Source of the DNA: Bradyrhizobium centrolobii
GTDB lineage: Bacteria; Pseudomonadota; Alphaproteobacteria; Rhizobiales; Xanthobacteraceae
Direction of reading: 5' to 3'
NCBI RefSeq assembly: GCF_001641635.1
Contig: NZ_LUUB01000054.1
Coordinates: 226,227 to 290,226, forward strand
Length of the DNA: 64,000 nucleotides
Position 1 is the stretch's first letter. Each line of letters starts with the position of its first letter. This document shows positions 1 to 8,581 of the stretch, in pieces. The translations under genes were made by a program, and so were the position numbers. Under the pieces are notes generated by a model that saw nothing but the letters and a program-made list of their open reading frames with translations, was not told the origin of the DNA and ran no database searches.

Positions 1-369
1 CTCGTTTGGGTTGGCGCAAAAGGCGGCGATGCCCATAAGCGCGATCCATTGCCAATTGCGCTCGGGCAGGAAAGCTGCGGCTTCCGCGCTGCGGCCGTGC
101 AGGCGTTGACGAAGGCAGGAATCGAATGGCGGGCGATATGTCAGGTGGGTAGCCTGGAGCCAGTCTTTGCCACACTTGAAGCGGATATGGCGATTGCGCC
201 GTTTCTGTCGAAGACGGTCCCTGAACGACTTGCCGTGTTTACGGGTTCCCATCTGCCGAAGTTGCCATCGCAGTTCATCAACATGAGGCTCCCCTCAACG
301 GGCATCAGTCCCCTCACAACGAAACTCGCGCGATATATTCACGAGGGTTTTCGCAAGCATCACAGCTGA
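1..369 (+). CDS. LysR-family regulator, C-terminal fragment (cut by window edge)
   Basis: The reading frame is open from base 1 to the stop at 367-369, so only the last 122 residues are present. They match the second half of a LysR effector-binding domain: the stretch ending in LPIAL, the segment GSLEPVFATLEADMAIAPFL where the polypeptide re-enters subdomain RD-I, and a terminal helix. The helix-turn-helix lies outside the window, so targets cannot be judged. An internal ATG exists at base 49, but the preceding in-frame residues LVWVGAKG continue the domain, so it is not the start. The family assignment is fairly firm; the inducer is unknown. Confidence 0.75.
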   Translation, partial: LVWVGAKGGDAHKRDPLPIALGQESCGFRAAAVQALTKAGIEWRAICQVGSLEPVFATLEADMAIAPFLSKTVPERLAVFTGSHLPKLPSQFINMRLPSTGISPLTTKLARYIHEGFRKHHS

Positions 370-613
370 CATTCCGGTACGGCTGACGCTGAGCTCCGGT
401 GAGGTTCTGGGTGCGCGTCAATGACTTCGCGCCTGGGAGGCGCAATTTGCGGCAACCGTCCGTTAACCACGCCTCTCATTCGGTTGCGGAATTTGAATTG
501 CGCAACCAACATTTACTCGACCTTAGAGCTCACCCCTTAATCGCTGTGATCATACTTGGTGACCATTCTCGCAACGTGCGTGCGTGACGCTCATCCAGAG
601 CGAGGGTTTTTCC

Positions 614-1972
614 ATGGGCGAAAGAAGTTCCTGGACGCACTCGCTCGCCCGACGGCCATCCGGCATTTGGATGACATGCTTGATCGGTCTCGTCGCCGCA
701 TTGCTCTTTGGGAGCCTCGTCTCCGACGCCAAAACAGATGCAAAGTACGGCTGGGACACTCAGGTCAACTGCGCGGCCGTCGATGCGCATGTCGCAGGCC
801 TGGATCCGTACTACGTCAAGAATCTAAAGGATACGAACTATTCCTATCCCTATCTGCCGGTGACGCTCGATGTCCTCCGACCGATCTGCGCAGGCGGCCT
901 CCTTCTGCCTCACTACAGAGGACTGTTCCTCGCCATAGCGCTTCTCTGCGGCCTGCTCTTGCCGGGGATCGATGCAGGTCGTTCGACTCTTCGGGATGTG
1001 GCTTTGAGAGTCCTTTTCACTGTTGGCGGCTTCCTCGGCTTCGAATGGACATTGGCTTCCGGCAATTTCGTCATCTTCACCGGGCTCCTGACCGCGGTAT
1101 CGCTTGCACTCCTCCTGCCCTCCGGACTTCCTGCAGCGCAGAACGAGCTCGCGTTCCCGCCCCGCATGATCGGCGCGGCGCTGCTGGGGTTGCTCTTGTC
1201 GTTCAAGCTCATCTTTTTTCCAATCGTGGCTTCCCTTTACCTGCTGCCGTTGCCTCGTCCCAGGAAGATCACCTTGATCGCGATTGCTGCGGCAATGTTC
1301 GCGCTTCCGATTCTTGTCTCCATGACCTTCTACGCTGATCTGTTCCATAGCTGGCTGAGCGCGATCTCGGGTCAAATAGCCGGGCAACACAGCGTTGCCT
1401 TCGACGAGAGGACTCCTTCCTTCTTCGTGCTGTCTTTGGATCTGGCGAAGCGTCTCGGGCCAGCCGATGCGCGCCCCCTCGCCTTCGCCCTCTACGCAGT
1501 CTGCGTATTGGGCATCCTCACACCTCTCATCATGACAGTGGTGCGATCGATGGGGGGATACGGGACGTCCTCCCGTATGTCGTTCCCGATGCGGCTCGAT
1601 TGCTGGCTGATCGAACACCCGCGTGAGGCAACGCGGCTTACGGCGATCTCGATGTACGCCCTCTATTTATGTTCGCCACGCCTGAAGGAATACGCCTTCT
1701 TCGAACTGGCGATTTACGCCGCAGTGCTGATTGCCGGTCTTCGATCGGCGGCGATCGCGATTATTCTGGTCTGTGCCATCGGCCTTCCTGCGATAGCATC
1801 GATACTCGGAAACGCTTTCATGGATGGCTTCGGCCCCCTGAGTGCAGCCATCATCTTCTTCGGCACCGTGCTGCTTGATTTCGGCGCTCTCAAAAACCCG
1901 GGTTATGGCGACGAAGGTGAGCCGGCATCCCTGGTAGAACCGCACGACAAGGCCTGCCTCTCGCAAGGGTAG
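614..1972 (+). CDS. GT87-like polytopic membrane glycosyltransferase
   Basis: This 452-residue protein has about ten hydrophobic segments. After the first of them comes a periplasmic stretch containing AAVDAHVAGLDPYY, which resembles the conserved loop of GT87 (DUF2029) polyprenyl-phosphate-sugar dependent glycosyltransferases. Proteins of this family transfer mannose, arabinose or similar sugars on the outer face of the inner membrane. I chose the ATG at 614 because GAGGG lies seven bases upstream at 602-606; an in-frame GTG at 584 has no comparable site. The gene stands alone, with no cell-surface polysaccharide genes nearby, so the acceptor is unknown. The family call is an inference from topology and the single motif. 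Confidence 0.6.
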   Translation: MGERSSWTHSLARRPSGIWMTCLIGLVAALLFGSLVSDAKTDAKYGWDTQVNCAAVDAHVAGLDPYYVKNLKDTNYSYPYLPVTLDVLRPICAGGLLLPHYRGLFLAIALLCGLLLPGIDAGRSTLRDVALRVLFTVGGFLGFEWTLASGNFVIFTGLLTAVSLALLLPSGLPAAQNELAFPPRMIGAALLGLLLSFKLIFFPIVASLYLLPLPRPRKITLIAIAAAMFALPILVSMTFYADLFHSWLSAISGQIAGQHSVAFDERTPSFFVLSLDLAKRLGPADARPLAFALYAVCVLGILTPLIMTVVRSMGGYGTSSRMSFPMRLDCWLIEHPREATRLTAISMYALYLCSPRLKEYAFFELAIYAAVLIAGLRSAAIAIILVCAIGLPAIASILGNAFMDGFGPLSAAIIFFGTVLLDFGALKNPGYGDEGEPASLVEPHDKACLSQG

Positions 1973-2065
1973 CCCGCGCATCCTGAGTGATTTCTACCCT
2001 CTCAGGCAGACGCATACGCGCGAAAAGGCTCGCCGCCACCGAAGGCAGGCGGCGAGCCCATCACT

Positions 2066-2611
2066 TCAAATCGACGTCCCGCGTGGGCTGACGACCGTGT
2101 AACCTCGCAATGAACGGGCGTGCATTCGTGTTGTGTGCCCGCCCGAGTTGGCGTCATAGGCCATCCAGATATCTCCTCCGAGGTGCTGCTCCAGGACGAA
2201 GACGTGCCCGCGTCGCGCCGCAACCATTCCCGGCGCTGGCGATGTACGGGGAAAACGTAGCCAGTTGGCCGCGAGATTTAGTTCGGGCACGACGCGACCA
2301 AACACGCGTAAGGCCGCGCCGCAACCGCAGAAGGACGACGGGCACCCGGCTGGTCGACCGCCGACGACCCGGGCGCCAGAGACATCCACCGCCGAGGCGG
2401 CGCTACCAACCGCGGCTACCGTGAGTTGTTTTGAGCGATACTTTTGTAACGAGTACCGCGAATCTCGCTCGCTGCGCGTTTGCGAATACGAGAAGTCGCA
2501 GGGCATGCTAACATTGCATTCCGGTGCTTGATTAATGCGGTAGGGTCGTGCTTCCGAAGTGATCGCGAAGGCTATCAAAAAAAGAGACGCCGAAAGGACT
2601 CTCTTGAGCAT
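2066..2611 (-). CDS. small secreted protein, rhizobial conserved hypothetical
   Basis: The 181-residue product begins with a clear Sec signal peptide (MLKRVLSASLFLIAFAITSEA). GGAG lies about eight bases upstream of this ATG, so I prefer it to an upstream in-frame start. A low-complexity middle is followed by a C-terminal module with CGCGAALRVFG, LNLAANWLRFP, a glycine-proline turn, RRGHVFVLEQH and a closing SLRGYTVV. This resembles a family of short exported rhizobial proteins with a Cys-Gly-Cys/Trp motif, Asn-Leu-Ala helix and GHV strand, reminiscent of CHAP-like folds. The usual catalytic arrangement cannot be confirmed, and no function is assigned. Its neighbours are unrelated. Confidence 0.6.
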   Translation of the reverse strand: MLKRVLSASLFLIAFAITSEARPYRINQAPECNVSMPCDFSYSQTRSERDSRYSLQKYRSKQLTVAAVGSAASAVDVSGARVVGGRPAGCPSSFCGCGAALRVFGRVVPELNLAANWLRFPRTSPAPGMVAARRGHVFVLEQHLGGDIWMAYDANSGGHTTRMHARSLRGYTVVSPRGTSI

Positions 2612-3062
2612 TGCAGGACTCCGAATGAATGGTCCTGCCCCGGGAAATGAGAAACCAATAACAGTTTGGCTGAAATGGGGCCTAAAGCACGGCCGAAAAT
2701 GGCCGCGCTTGCGCGCCATTTCTCTTAAATGCTCACAAGCTTCACGTTGCGTCCGAATCTATTAACTTGCAGATACGAACACATGCCTTCAGCGCTCCCA
2801 GCACTTCAGACAAACGACCAAGTCCGCCTTGCGCCAACGGTCACTATGCGTGGCACAACCAAAAGTGTTGGCGGACATCAATCGTCCCAGGTTGTAGACG
2901 CGCTAAGATACAGGTCGGTTCGAGCCAGTCTTCAGCGACTCACGACAACAGAGCGTTACGGTCTACGTCTGAGGTCGCCTCACCTGTGCGACCTCCCGAC
3001 CTCCTTAGATGCTGCACTCAAACGTCCGGCTGTTCGCTAAAGGCCGACGTCTCGACGAGGTC
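2612..3062. other. intergenic region without a supported gene
   Basis: These 451 bases separate two minus-strand genes, so they hold the 3' end of the cyclase gene and the upstream region of the small secreted protein. Open frames on the plus strand here lack ribosome sites and recognisable motifs. I see no clear terminator or repeat. Confidence 0.5.
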
Positions 3063-4886
3063 CTATTTCCGAACTTTGTGGACATCACCCTCTGGCACTC
3101 CCGCCAGAACCAGCCCCTGCACAAGGCGCTTGCTCCCGGCACGACAAATCGGGTCGTCAGAGAGCCAAACATTCTTGAAGCGACGGATGGCGAAAGTTGG
3201 ATCAAGCGCGAGTCCCTCCATTGCAGCGGCCCGCGCTTCCTCCATTTTCCCCAGAAGCGCGAACGCCGCCGCGCATATGAAATGCGCCACGGGATAATTT
3301 GGGTTAGCCTTCAGACTTCGGGATAGCCACTCAATTGCTTCGGCATCGGCACCGAGGTGCAACTTGGCGAGGCCGACATAGCCCAACCAGCGATGCATGC
3401 CCTCATCGCGAGGCGACAAACGCAGCGCTTCTCTTACGTGAGCCTCGGTCTCTTCGGGGCGACCGAGCAGTAGTTTGGCGATGCCGAAGAGGGAATGGGC
3501 TTCGGCCATGTTTCGGTTCAAAGCCAGTGCGTGCTCGCATTCAGCAACTCCCTGCGCGACGCGTCTCGTGCACAATTGGACGACGCCCAGAGCCATGTGA
3601 GCAGCGGCGTTCTGCGGATCCAGGAAAAGCGCCTTGATGGAAGCAGCTTCGGCCGCCGCGAAATGCTTGTAGGGATCATCAGCGAACACGATGCTGCCGA
3701 TGGCCGCATCGACCATCGCGATGGCGACCAGAGCTTCAACGTTGTCAGGTTCGAGCTCCAGGGCCCGCTCGAAGAAACTGCGTGCCTGGTTCATATGGAC
3801 GGGAGTCCAGCTCTTGTTCCAGCGAGCCATTCCCTGGAAATACAGGTCCAACGCACTCGGGTCCGATGAGCGCTCTGCCCGCCTCGCCTCGGCGGCAATA
3901 AGCTGGGCGTTCAGCGTATTGGCCAATCGCGACACGATCTCATCCTGCATCTCAAAGAGATCAGAGATTGGTTTGTCAAAGCGGTCAGCCCAAAGGTGAC
4001 TTCCTGTTTCGGTATCGATCAATTGCACGTTCACCCGAAAGCGGTTGCCGCCGCGCTGCACCGAACCCTCGAGCACATAGCAGACGTTCAAATCCTGCCC
4101 GACCCGCTTGAGATCAATCGCCTTGTCTCTGTAGCTGAATGCGGTGTGGCGACCGATCACGAACGAGCCCCTGATACGTGACAGGTCGGTGGTCAGGCTC
4201 TCAGTCACGCCGTCGACGAAGTAATCCTGCGCAGGGTCTCCGCTGAGATTGGCGAGGGGCAGCACGACAATGGAGAGACGGGGTCGATAGCGCGTGGACG
4301 TCCCGACGCCGCCGGCGCGTGTCGCCGGGCGATGACTGTTCGGGGACGCCGCATAGGCCCGGACCGGAAGAGCGATATTCTTGAGGTTCTGCTCTCCCAG
4401 ATCGACGAACTCAATGCCGACCTTGTCACGGATATGGTCATAAGCGGATGAGGAGATGCAGATTCCGCCGGGCTCTGCGATGCTCTCAAGCCGTGCCGCA
4501 ATATTCACGCTGTCGCCAAACACGTCATGCGGCTCCACGATAACATCGCCGACATTGATGCCGACGCGGAAGGCAATGCGCTGTTGATCCTCGTCGGCGG
4601 CTGTAAGCTCTTTCGTGCGGACTTGAAATTGCACAGCGGCCCGAACCGCCTCTATGGCGCTCGGAAATTCCGCCAGGAACCCGTCACCGGTATTCTTGAC
4701 GATGCGGCCACCGTGTTCGGAGATCGCCGGCGCGACGCTGTTGGCGAGAAGAGATGTCAGCTTGGCATGCGTAGCCTCTTCGTCACGATGCATGAGCCGG
4801 GAATAACCCGCAACATCAGCGGCCAATATCGCCGCCAACCGACGTTCAATCCGGACTGGCCGCTCTTGCACCATGACGCCCGCCAT
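3063..4886 (-). CDS. class III nucleotidyl cyclase with TolB-like and TPR regions
   Basis: The N-terminal 180 residues form a class III cyclase homology domain. The first metal aspartate lies in ILAADVAGYSRLM, the second in GDGFLAEF, and the Asn/Arg transition-state pair in DSVNIAARLE; a lysine precedes GDG in IVKNTGDG. A segment LSIVVLPLANLSGDPAQDYF near residue 200 resembles the TolB-like N-terminal domain that often follows such cyclases, and the C-terminal half is helical TPR-like repeats with ALELEPDN and AMALG-type units. The architecture is common in rhizobia and is soluble, with no membrane segment. All key catalytic residues appear present, so activity is plausible, but the product (cAMP in most relatives) and the signal are unknown. 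ATG at 4874 is an alternative start; a TTG further upstream is less likely. Confidence 0.85.
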   Translation of the reverse strand: MAGVMVQERPVRIERRLAAILAADVAGYSRLMHRDEEATHAKLTSLLANSVAPAISEHGGRIVKNTGDGFLAEFPSAIEAVRAAVQFQVRTKELTAADEDQQRIAFRVGINVGDVIVEPHDVFGDSVNIAARLESIAEPGGICISSSAYDHIRDKVGIEFVDLGEQNLKNIALPVRAYAASPNSHRPATRAGGVGTSTRYRPRLSIVVLPLANLSGDPAQDYFVDGVTESLTTDLSRIRGSFVIGRHTAFSYRDKAIDLKRVGQDLNVCYVLEGSVQRGGNRFRVNVQLIDTETGSHLWADRFDKPISDLFEMQDEIVSRLANTLNAQLIAAEARRAERSSDPSALDLYFQGMARWNKSWTPVHMNQARSFFERALELEPDNVEALVAIAMVDAAIGSIVFADDPYKHFAAAEAASIKALFLDPQNAAAHMALGVVQLCTRRVAQGVAECEHALALNRNMAEAHSLFGIAKLLLGRPEETEAHVREALRLSPRDEGMHRWLGYVGLAKLHLGADAEAIEWLSRSLKANPNYPVAHFICAAAFALLGKMEEARAAAMEGLALDPTFAIRRFKNVWLSDDPICRAGSKRLVQGLVLAGVPEGDVHKVRK

Positions 4887-5363
4887 CCACTCGGCGGATT
4901 TGTACGACGGATCGGGCGGCCACGCCAAACCCGCGATGGACGATGCTGATATCCATCATCGTTAGGTTGAAATGTCAGCACGACTGACCGGATTTGGATG
5001 GATTACGAGGAGATCTGGCATTAATCGCGGGCTCGCCGGCCTCAAAGCCCGATTTGCGAGATGGCTGGGACACTCTCCAAGCTTTCACTTTTAGCAATCG
5101 GCGAATCCGTTCGGGTCGCGGCTGAGACTTATTGCCTCAGGGGGCGAGGCCCAGGCACCGGCGACCACTCATCCGCCAACTTTGGCTTCGCGATGTACCT
5201 GGCCAGGTCGGCGCGTTGCTCAGCTTCGTCAATGTCGCTGACGGTAATTCCCCGGAATTGCTGTCGCACCTGCCCCGGTCTGGGATGCGGCTTTCAACGC
5301 ATCCACTTCGAGTCAAGACCACCGCCACCGCATTCGCATCGTATATTGGGTCTGGAGATGATC
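4887..5363. other. intergenic region between cyclase and SnoaL-like gene
   Basis: This region contains the upstream sequences of the two divergent genes and one small candidate frame on the minus strand (5129-5269, listed separately). I see no repeat or strong palindrome in the rest. Confidence 0.4.
5129..5269 (-). CDS. candidate 46-residue protein
   Basis: A GTG-started frame of 46 codons encodes a hydrophilic peptide containing SDIDEAEQRADLARYIAKPK followed by LADEWSPVP, which reads like a genuine short helical protein rather than a shadow frame. An in-frame stop lies shortly upstream, so it cannot be longer. The ribosome site is weak (only CCGGGG three bases before GTG). No family is recognised. 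It may be a lineage-specific small gene or the 3' remnant of a larger one. Confidence 0.35.
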   Translation of the reverse strand: MRQQFRGITVSDIDEAEQRADLARYIAKPKLADEWSPVPGPRPLRQ

Positions 5364-5789
5364 ATGCGCAGCATAGCATTGGTGATTGCAATCGTGATCT
5401 CGTTGAGCGCGCCGGCTTTGGCTCAGAAGGCCGAGATTGAAGCGATCAATGCGAAATGGATCGAGTTTTTCAACAAGGACGATTTCTCCGGCATTGCGTC
5501 CCTCTACAGCGCTGATGCGACCGCATTCCCGCCCGGTTCGGCGATGGTGCACGGCCGAGCAGCCATCGAGGCAATGTGGAAAAGCATGGCTGAACAAGTT
5601 ACCGATCCGAAGCTCACAACGGTTGATGTCAGACCGCTTGGCTCTTCGGCGGCACGCGAGATCGGCACGTTCGTTCTGAAGACCAAGGGACCGGCACCGC
5701 AGGAAGTGGCTGGAAAGTATGTCGTTGTTTGGGAGAAGGTCGGAGATGAGTGGAAGCTCACCACCGACATATGGAACGACGGCAAGTAG
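5364..5789 (+). CDS. exported SnoaL-like/DUF4440 protein
   Basis: The 141-residue product starts with a cleavable signal peptide (MRSIALVIAIVISLSAPALA, cut before QKAEIE). The mature part is a single cone-shaped alpha+beta barrel of the SnoaL/DUF4440 superfamily: an N-terminal helix with INAKWIEFFNKDD, then ASLYSADATAFPPGS, a helix ending in MWKSMAE, and strands with GKYVVVWEKVGDEWKL. Members include ketosteroid-isomerase-like enzymes and many proteins of unknown role, so no reaction is assigned. GGAG six bases upstream supports the ATG at 5364; the ATG at 5358 would leave no spacing. Export to the periplasm is the clearest inference. Confidence 0.75.
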   Translation: MRSIALVIAIVISLSAPALAQKAEIEAINAKWIEFFNKDDFSGIASLYSADATAFPPGSAMVHGRAAIEAMWKSMAEQVTDPKLTTVDVRPLGSSAAREIGTFVLKTKGPAPQEVAGKYVVVWEKVGDEWKLTTDIWNDGK

Positions 5790-5954
5790 CCGTCTTACGT
5801 TCGTAGGACCGCCTTGCGCCAATTGCTGCCTCCCACATCAACTCGCGCTTTAACCTGAAGGGGACTAAGCCGCTGATATGCGAATTGTCCCCTTCACGCG
5901 AGTGCGTCGCGCATCCGATTCGGAGAGCGACATATTGCTGGCGCGGAATCAATC

Positions 5955-6569
5955 TTATAGAGGCTTTATCTGCACCTTGCGGAATTTGATCGTTCCCGCC
6001 CCGTGTTGCAGGGCGATCGAGCCTTCATCGAACATTCCGTTCCGCAGTTCGGCGGTTTTCTCTCCGTTGAGCACGACTGTGATGTCGCGCCCCTTCGCCG
6101 TAATCTCGAAGGTGTTCCACTTGCCAGCGGCCTTCGGCATCGGATTGATCTCGACGTAACGCGTAATCGCGCCTGTGCCGTAACTCGGATCGGGACGTTG
6201 GTCAAAGATGTTTGCTTCATAGCAGGTACGGTCAGTGATCTTCTTGGCATCGAGGCAGCGGAAATAAATGCCGCTGTTTGCATCATCGCTCGGCCAGAAT
6301 TCGACACGCACCACGAAGTCCTTGTATGGCTTCTTGCTGACAAGATACCCGGCCTCTTTGCCTTCCATCTTGTCGGCCGTCACCGCGCCGTCAGCCAGAT
6401 GCCAGTTGGATTGGCCGACCTGATCCCATTGATCGAGGTCCTTGCCGTCGAACAGCGTGATCCAGCCGGCTTCCTCGGCTCTAGTCTGCTGCAGCATCTG
6501 GCTCACGGCGAAACCCGAGGCGACGAGAGCAAGAGCGAACTGCAAAGAACGTCTCAACGTCATTGGCAT
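5955..6569 (-). CDS. exported DUF1080 (3-keto-disaccharide hydrolase-like) protein
   Basis: A signal peptide of about 30 residues precedes a DUF1080 lectin-like jelly roll. Recognisable elements are GWITLFDGKDLDQWDQVG at the start, the strand pair YKDFVVRVEFW, NSGIYFRC, GKWNTFEITAKG, a VVLNGEK loop and the closing IALQHGAGTIKFRKVQIKPL. The family, about 200 residues, includes 3-keto-disaccharide hydrolases and carbohydrate-binding proteins, so a periplasmic glycan-related role is likely but the substrate is unknown. A long purine run (GGAGGAGGAG) lies just upstream of the ATG at 6569. No sugar transporter is adjacent. Confidence 0.8.
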   Translation of the reverse strand: MPMTLRRSLQFALALVASGFAVSQMLQQTRAEEAGWITLFDGKDLDQWDQVGQSNWHLADGAVTADKMEGKEAGYLVSKKPYKDFVVRVEFWPSDDANSGIYFRCLDAKKITDRTCYEANIFDQRPDPSYGTGAITRYVEINPMPKAAGKWNTFEITAKGRDITVVLNGEKTAELRNGMFDEGSIALQHGAGTIKFRKVQIKPL

Positions 6570-6891
6570 AATTAACTCCTCCTCCTCGTCTGGCCCTTGT
6601 TTCTCTGGGCAGTGACCTCAATCATAGGACCCCGCGCAAAATGTGGCTAGACACCTCGGTCTTGCGTGCGCTGCACTGCCGATCGCCAGCTTCCCGGCTC
6701 CGAGCATGGACCCGCGCAAAGTTACAAAGGCTGTAGCCGCATCCGAACGGATATAGCCGATGTTACGGCTATCCCACGAAGCGCTATATCCGAACTGACG
6801 ACTGGGCTTTTGGCCTTCCCAGGATGACATTCGGTCCGGAGTGCAGGAACCCGTCCGATTGCGCGGCGCGATTGCGATGAGGGAGGCCAGG
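6570..6891. other. upstream region of the type I secretion locus, with nested inverted repeats
   Basis: The 322 bases between the DUF1080 gene and the first repeat-protein gene contain no gene. Two inverted repeats lie at 6749-6791. The outer is GGATATAGC (6749-6757) against GCTATATCC (6783-6791), nine matching bases. The inner is ATAGCC (6753-6758) against GGCTAT (6767-6772). They lie about 100-140 bases upstream of the start at 6892 and could be regulator-binding sites or an RNA structure. Confidence 0.45.
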
Positions 6892-8319
6892 ATGGATTTT
6901 TCGCGGATGTCGGATGGAATCCGGCTGCATCACGCCTCACATCGCCACGATGGGTACGATGGTGATGACGAGCCGGGTCCAGCACCGGGCGGCCTGTTGA
7001 TGACGGATGCGGGCAGTGGTGGCGTCCCGATCCACGGCCCCGGCCCGTTTGCAGGCCCTGATGCACACCAATCGAGCGTAAATTCCCCGCCCCATGACTC
7101 CCGCCCAGCTCAATCCGAACATTCCGCCACATCGGAGTTCGGCACCGACGGCCACGTCGGCACCCACACCCCCGTAGGCGTGGCTCCCTCGGCCACCAAG
7201 CCCGCTTCCGGTGCATCCCATCCCGGGATCAACGTCGCTACCGTCGAGAGCGGGGCGAACACGGCCGGGAACGGCGGCGATGGCTATTTTTACGGAGGCA
7301 TCATTCATGCGTCCCTGCTGATCTATGAACCGATCAATATCTCGGTGAGTTCGGGATACGGTTCGGTCGCCCTGGCGAGCCAGTCCAACGATCTGAATGT
7401 CGATCAATCCGGCTTTCAGATGGCCGGCGTCGGCGGACATGGCGGAAATGACAACATTGCATCGGGAGGGAGCGTCAGTACCTCCTCAGGCTTCGACATG
7501 ATCGCGACCGGCGACAACAGCGCCGGAAATGGAGGCACCGGCTATTTCTCGGGTGCGTTGGTCAACGCTCCCGTGGTGATCTATCACCCGATCAATATTG
7601 CCATGGCGAGCTCAGGCGGCACTGCGCATGCAAGTCAATCGAACACGGTCGACATCGATCAATCCGCCACTCAGATCGCGGGCGTTGGCGGAAATGGCGG
7701 ACATGGCAATGTGGCCGCCGGCGGCAGCATCATCACGCTCGACCCCAGTTGGGGATCAAGCAACGGAGCGAGCGCCTGGGACGTTCATACCGGCGGAAGC
7801 CAGGCCGGCAATGGCGGCGACGGCGCGTTCTACGGGGAACTCGTCCATACCTCGTTCGTACTATACGACCCGATCAACATCGCAGTCGCGGGCTATGGCT
7901 CCACCGTTTACGCGGTCCAGACGAATGACGCCTCCGTGGATCAATCCACTGTCCAGATCGCCGGCATTGGCGGGCACGGCGGGAACGGCAACGCCGCAGC
8001 GGGCGGCCACGCAAGCCTTCTCTCCCACGACGTTTGGGGCTCCGACACGATCGCGACCGGTTCGAACGGTGCAGGCAATGGCGGCAACGGCCATGTTGCG
8101 GGAAGCCTGATCGACGTCAGCGTCGCGATCTATGCTCCCATCAACATAGCGATCGCGGGTCCGCATTCGACGGCCGTGGCCGATCAGGTCAACAACGTGC
8201 ACATCGACCAGAGTGCGGTCCAGATCGCCGGCGTTGGCGGGGACGGCGGCTACGGCAACCTCGCGCTGGGCGGCGATCTTTCCGCGCATCTTTTGCCAGA
8301 CCTTCACCTGGTGGGATAG
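6892..8319 (+). CDS. glycine-rich four-repeat protein, candidate type I secreted substrate
   Basis: The 475-residue product has a His/Asp/Gly/Pro-rich N-terminal 110 residues, then four tandem repeats of roughly 85-95 residues. Each begins with AGNGG(D/T/N)G, continues with a hydrophobic Y(E/H/D/A)PINI(S/A) strand, an SN/TND segment before (V/I)DQS, and ends in IAGVGGxGGxGN and AxGG. Repeat starts fall near 7264, 7522, 7804 and 8070. No signal peptide is present. The C-terminus ends in hydrophobic residues (LLPDLHLVG), as type I substrates often do, and the exporter genes follow at 9182. The Gly-Asn pattern is not the canonical RTX GGxGxDxUx nonapeptide. Secretion is inferred from context and the lack of a signal peptide; function is unknown. 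The start at 6892 has GGGAGG five bases upstream. Confidence 0.75.
   Translation: MDFSRMSDGIRLHHASHRHDGYDGDDEPGPAPGGLLMTDAGSGGVPIHGPGPFAGPDAHQSSVNSPPHDSRPAQSEHSATSEFGTDGHVGTHTPVGVAPSATKPASGASHPGINVATVESGANTAGNGGDGYFYGGIIHASLLIYEPINISVSSGYGSVALASQSNDLNVDQSGFQMAGVGGHGGNDNIASGGSVSTSSGFDMIATGDNSAGNGGTGYFSGALVNAPVVIYHPINIAMASSGGTAHASQSNTVDIDQSATQIAGVGGNGGHGNVAAGGSIITLDPSWGSSNGASAWDVHTGGSQAGNGGDGAFYGELVHTSFVLYDPINIAVAGYGSTVYAVQTNDASVDQSTVQIAGIGGHGGNGNAAAGGHASLLSHDVWGSDTIATGSNGAGNGGNGHVAGSLIDVSVAIYAPINIAIAGPHSTAVADQVNNVHIDQSAVQIAGVGGDGGYGNLALGGDLSAHLLPDLHLVG
7264..8280 (+). repeat. four coding tandem repeats of about 260-280 bp
   Basis: Four diverged repeat units start near 7264, 7522, 7804 and 8070, giving spacings of about 258, 282 and 266 bases. 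Conservation is highest over the AGNGG start, the PINI strand and the VDQS to AGVGG segment. The links between units vary in length. A fifth, more diverged unit forms most of the separate gene at 8582. Confidence 0.75.
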
Positions 8320-8434
8320 CGAAACGTCGCACCGCTCGCACGACGGCGGGCTCGCGCCGTCGACACTCCTCGCATGCATCCTCACGAAGGCGCCCTCCCC
8401 TGACGCTTGAGCTCTGATGTTGCGCGACGACTGT

Positions 8435-8448
8435 CGTACTTTCGTACG
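8435..8448. promoter_or_regulatory. palindrome upstream of the small repeat-protein gene
   Basis: CGTAC and GTACG flank a TTTC spacer, giving a perfect five-base inverted repeat, about 134 bases before the start at 8582. A second short inverted repeat (CACCAT/ATGGTG) follows at about 8455-8471. Either could bind a regulator such as the LuxR-type protein of this locus; no direct evidence links them. Confidence 0.35.
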
Positions 8449-8581
8449 TAGGCCCACCATACCGGATGGTGTCCGATTTGACATCTATCGCCCTCGCGCC
8501 TGGGTGGATCAGACTTGCCGCGCGCGTCCGCCTGATTGGGACGGATGATGCACGACAGCCAACAAACGACGGAGGCCTCAA

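Noticed and set aside
2767..3297. Plus-strand frame across the gap at 2720-3062 and into the cyclase gene
   Set aside because: No ribosome site, no domain, and most of it overlaps the cyclase C-terminal coding sequence on the other strand.
6892..8319. RTX calcium-binding toxin
   Set aside because: The repeats are glycine- and asparagine-rich but do not follow GGxGxDxUx nonapeptides, so no RTX assignment is made.
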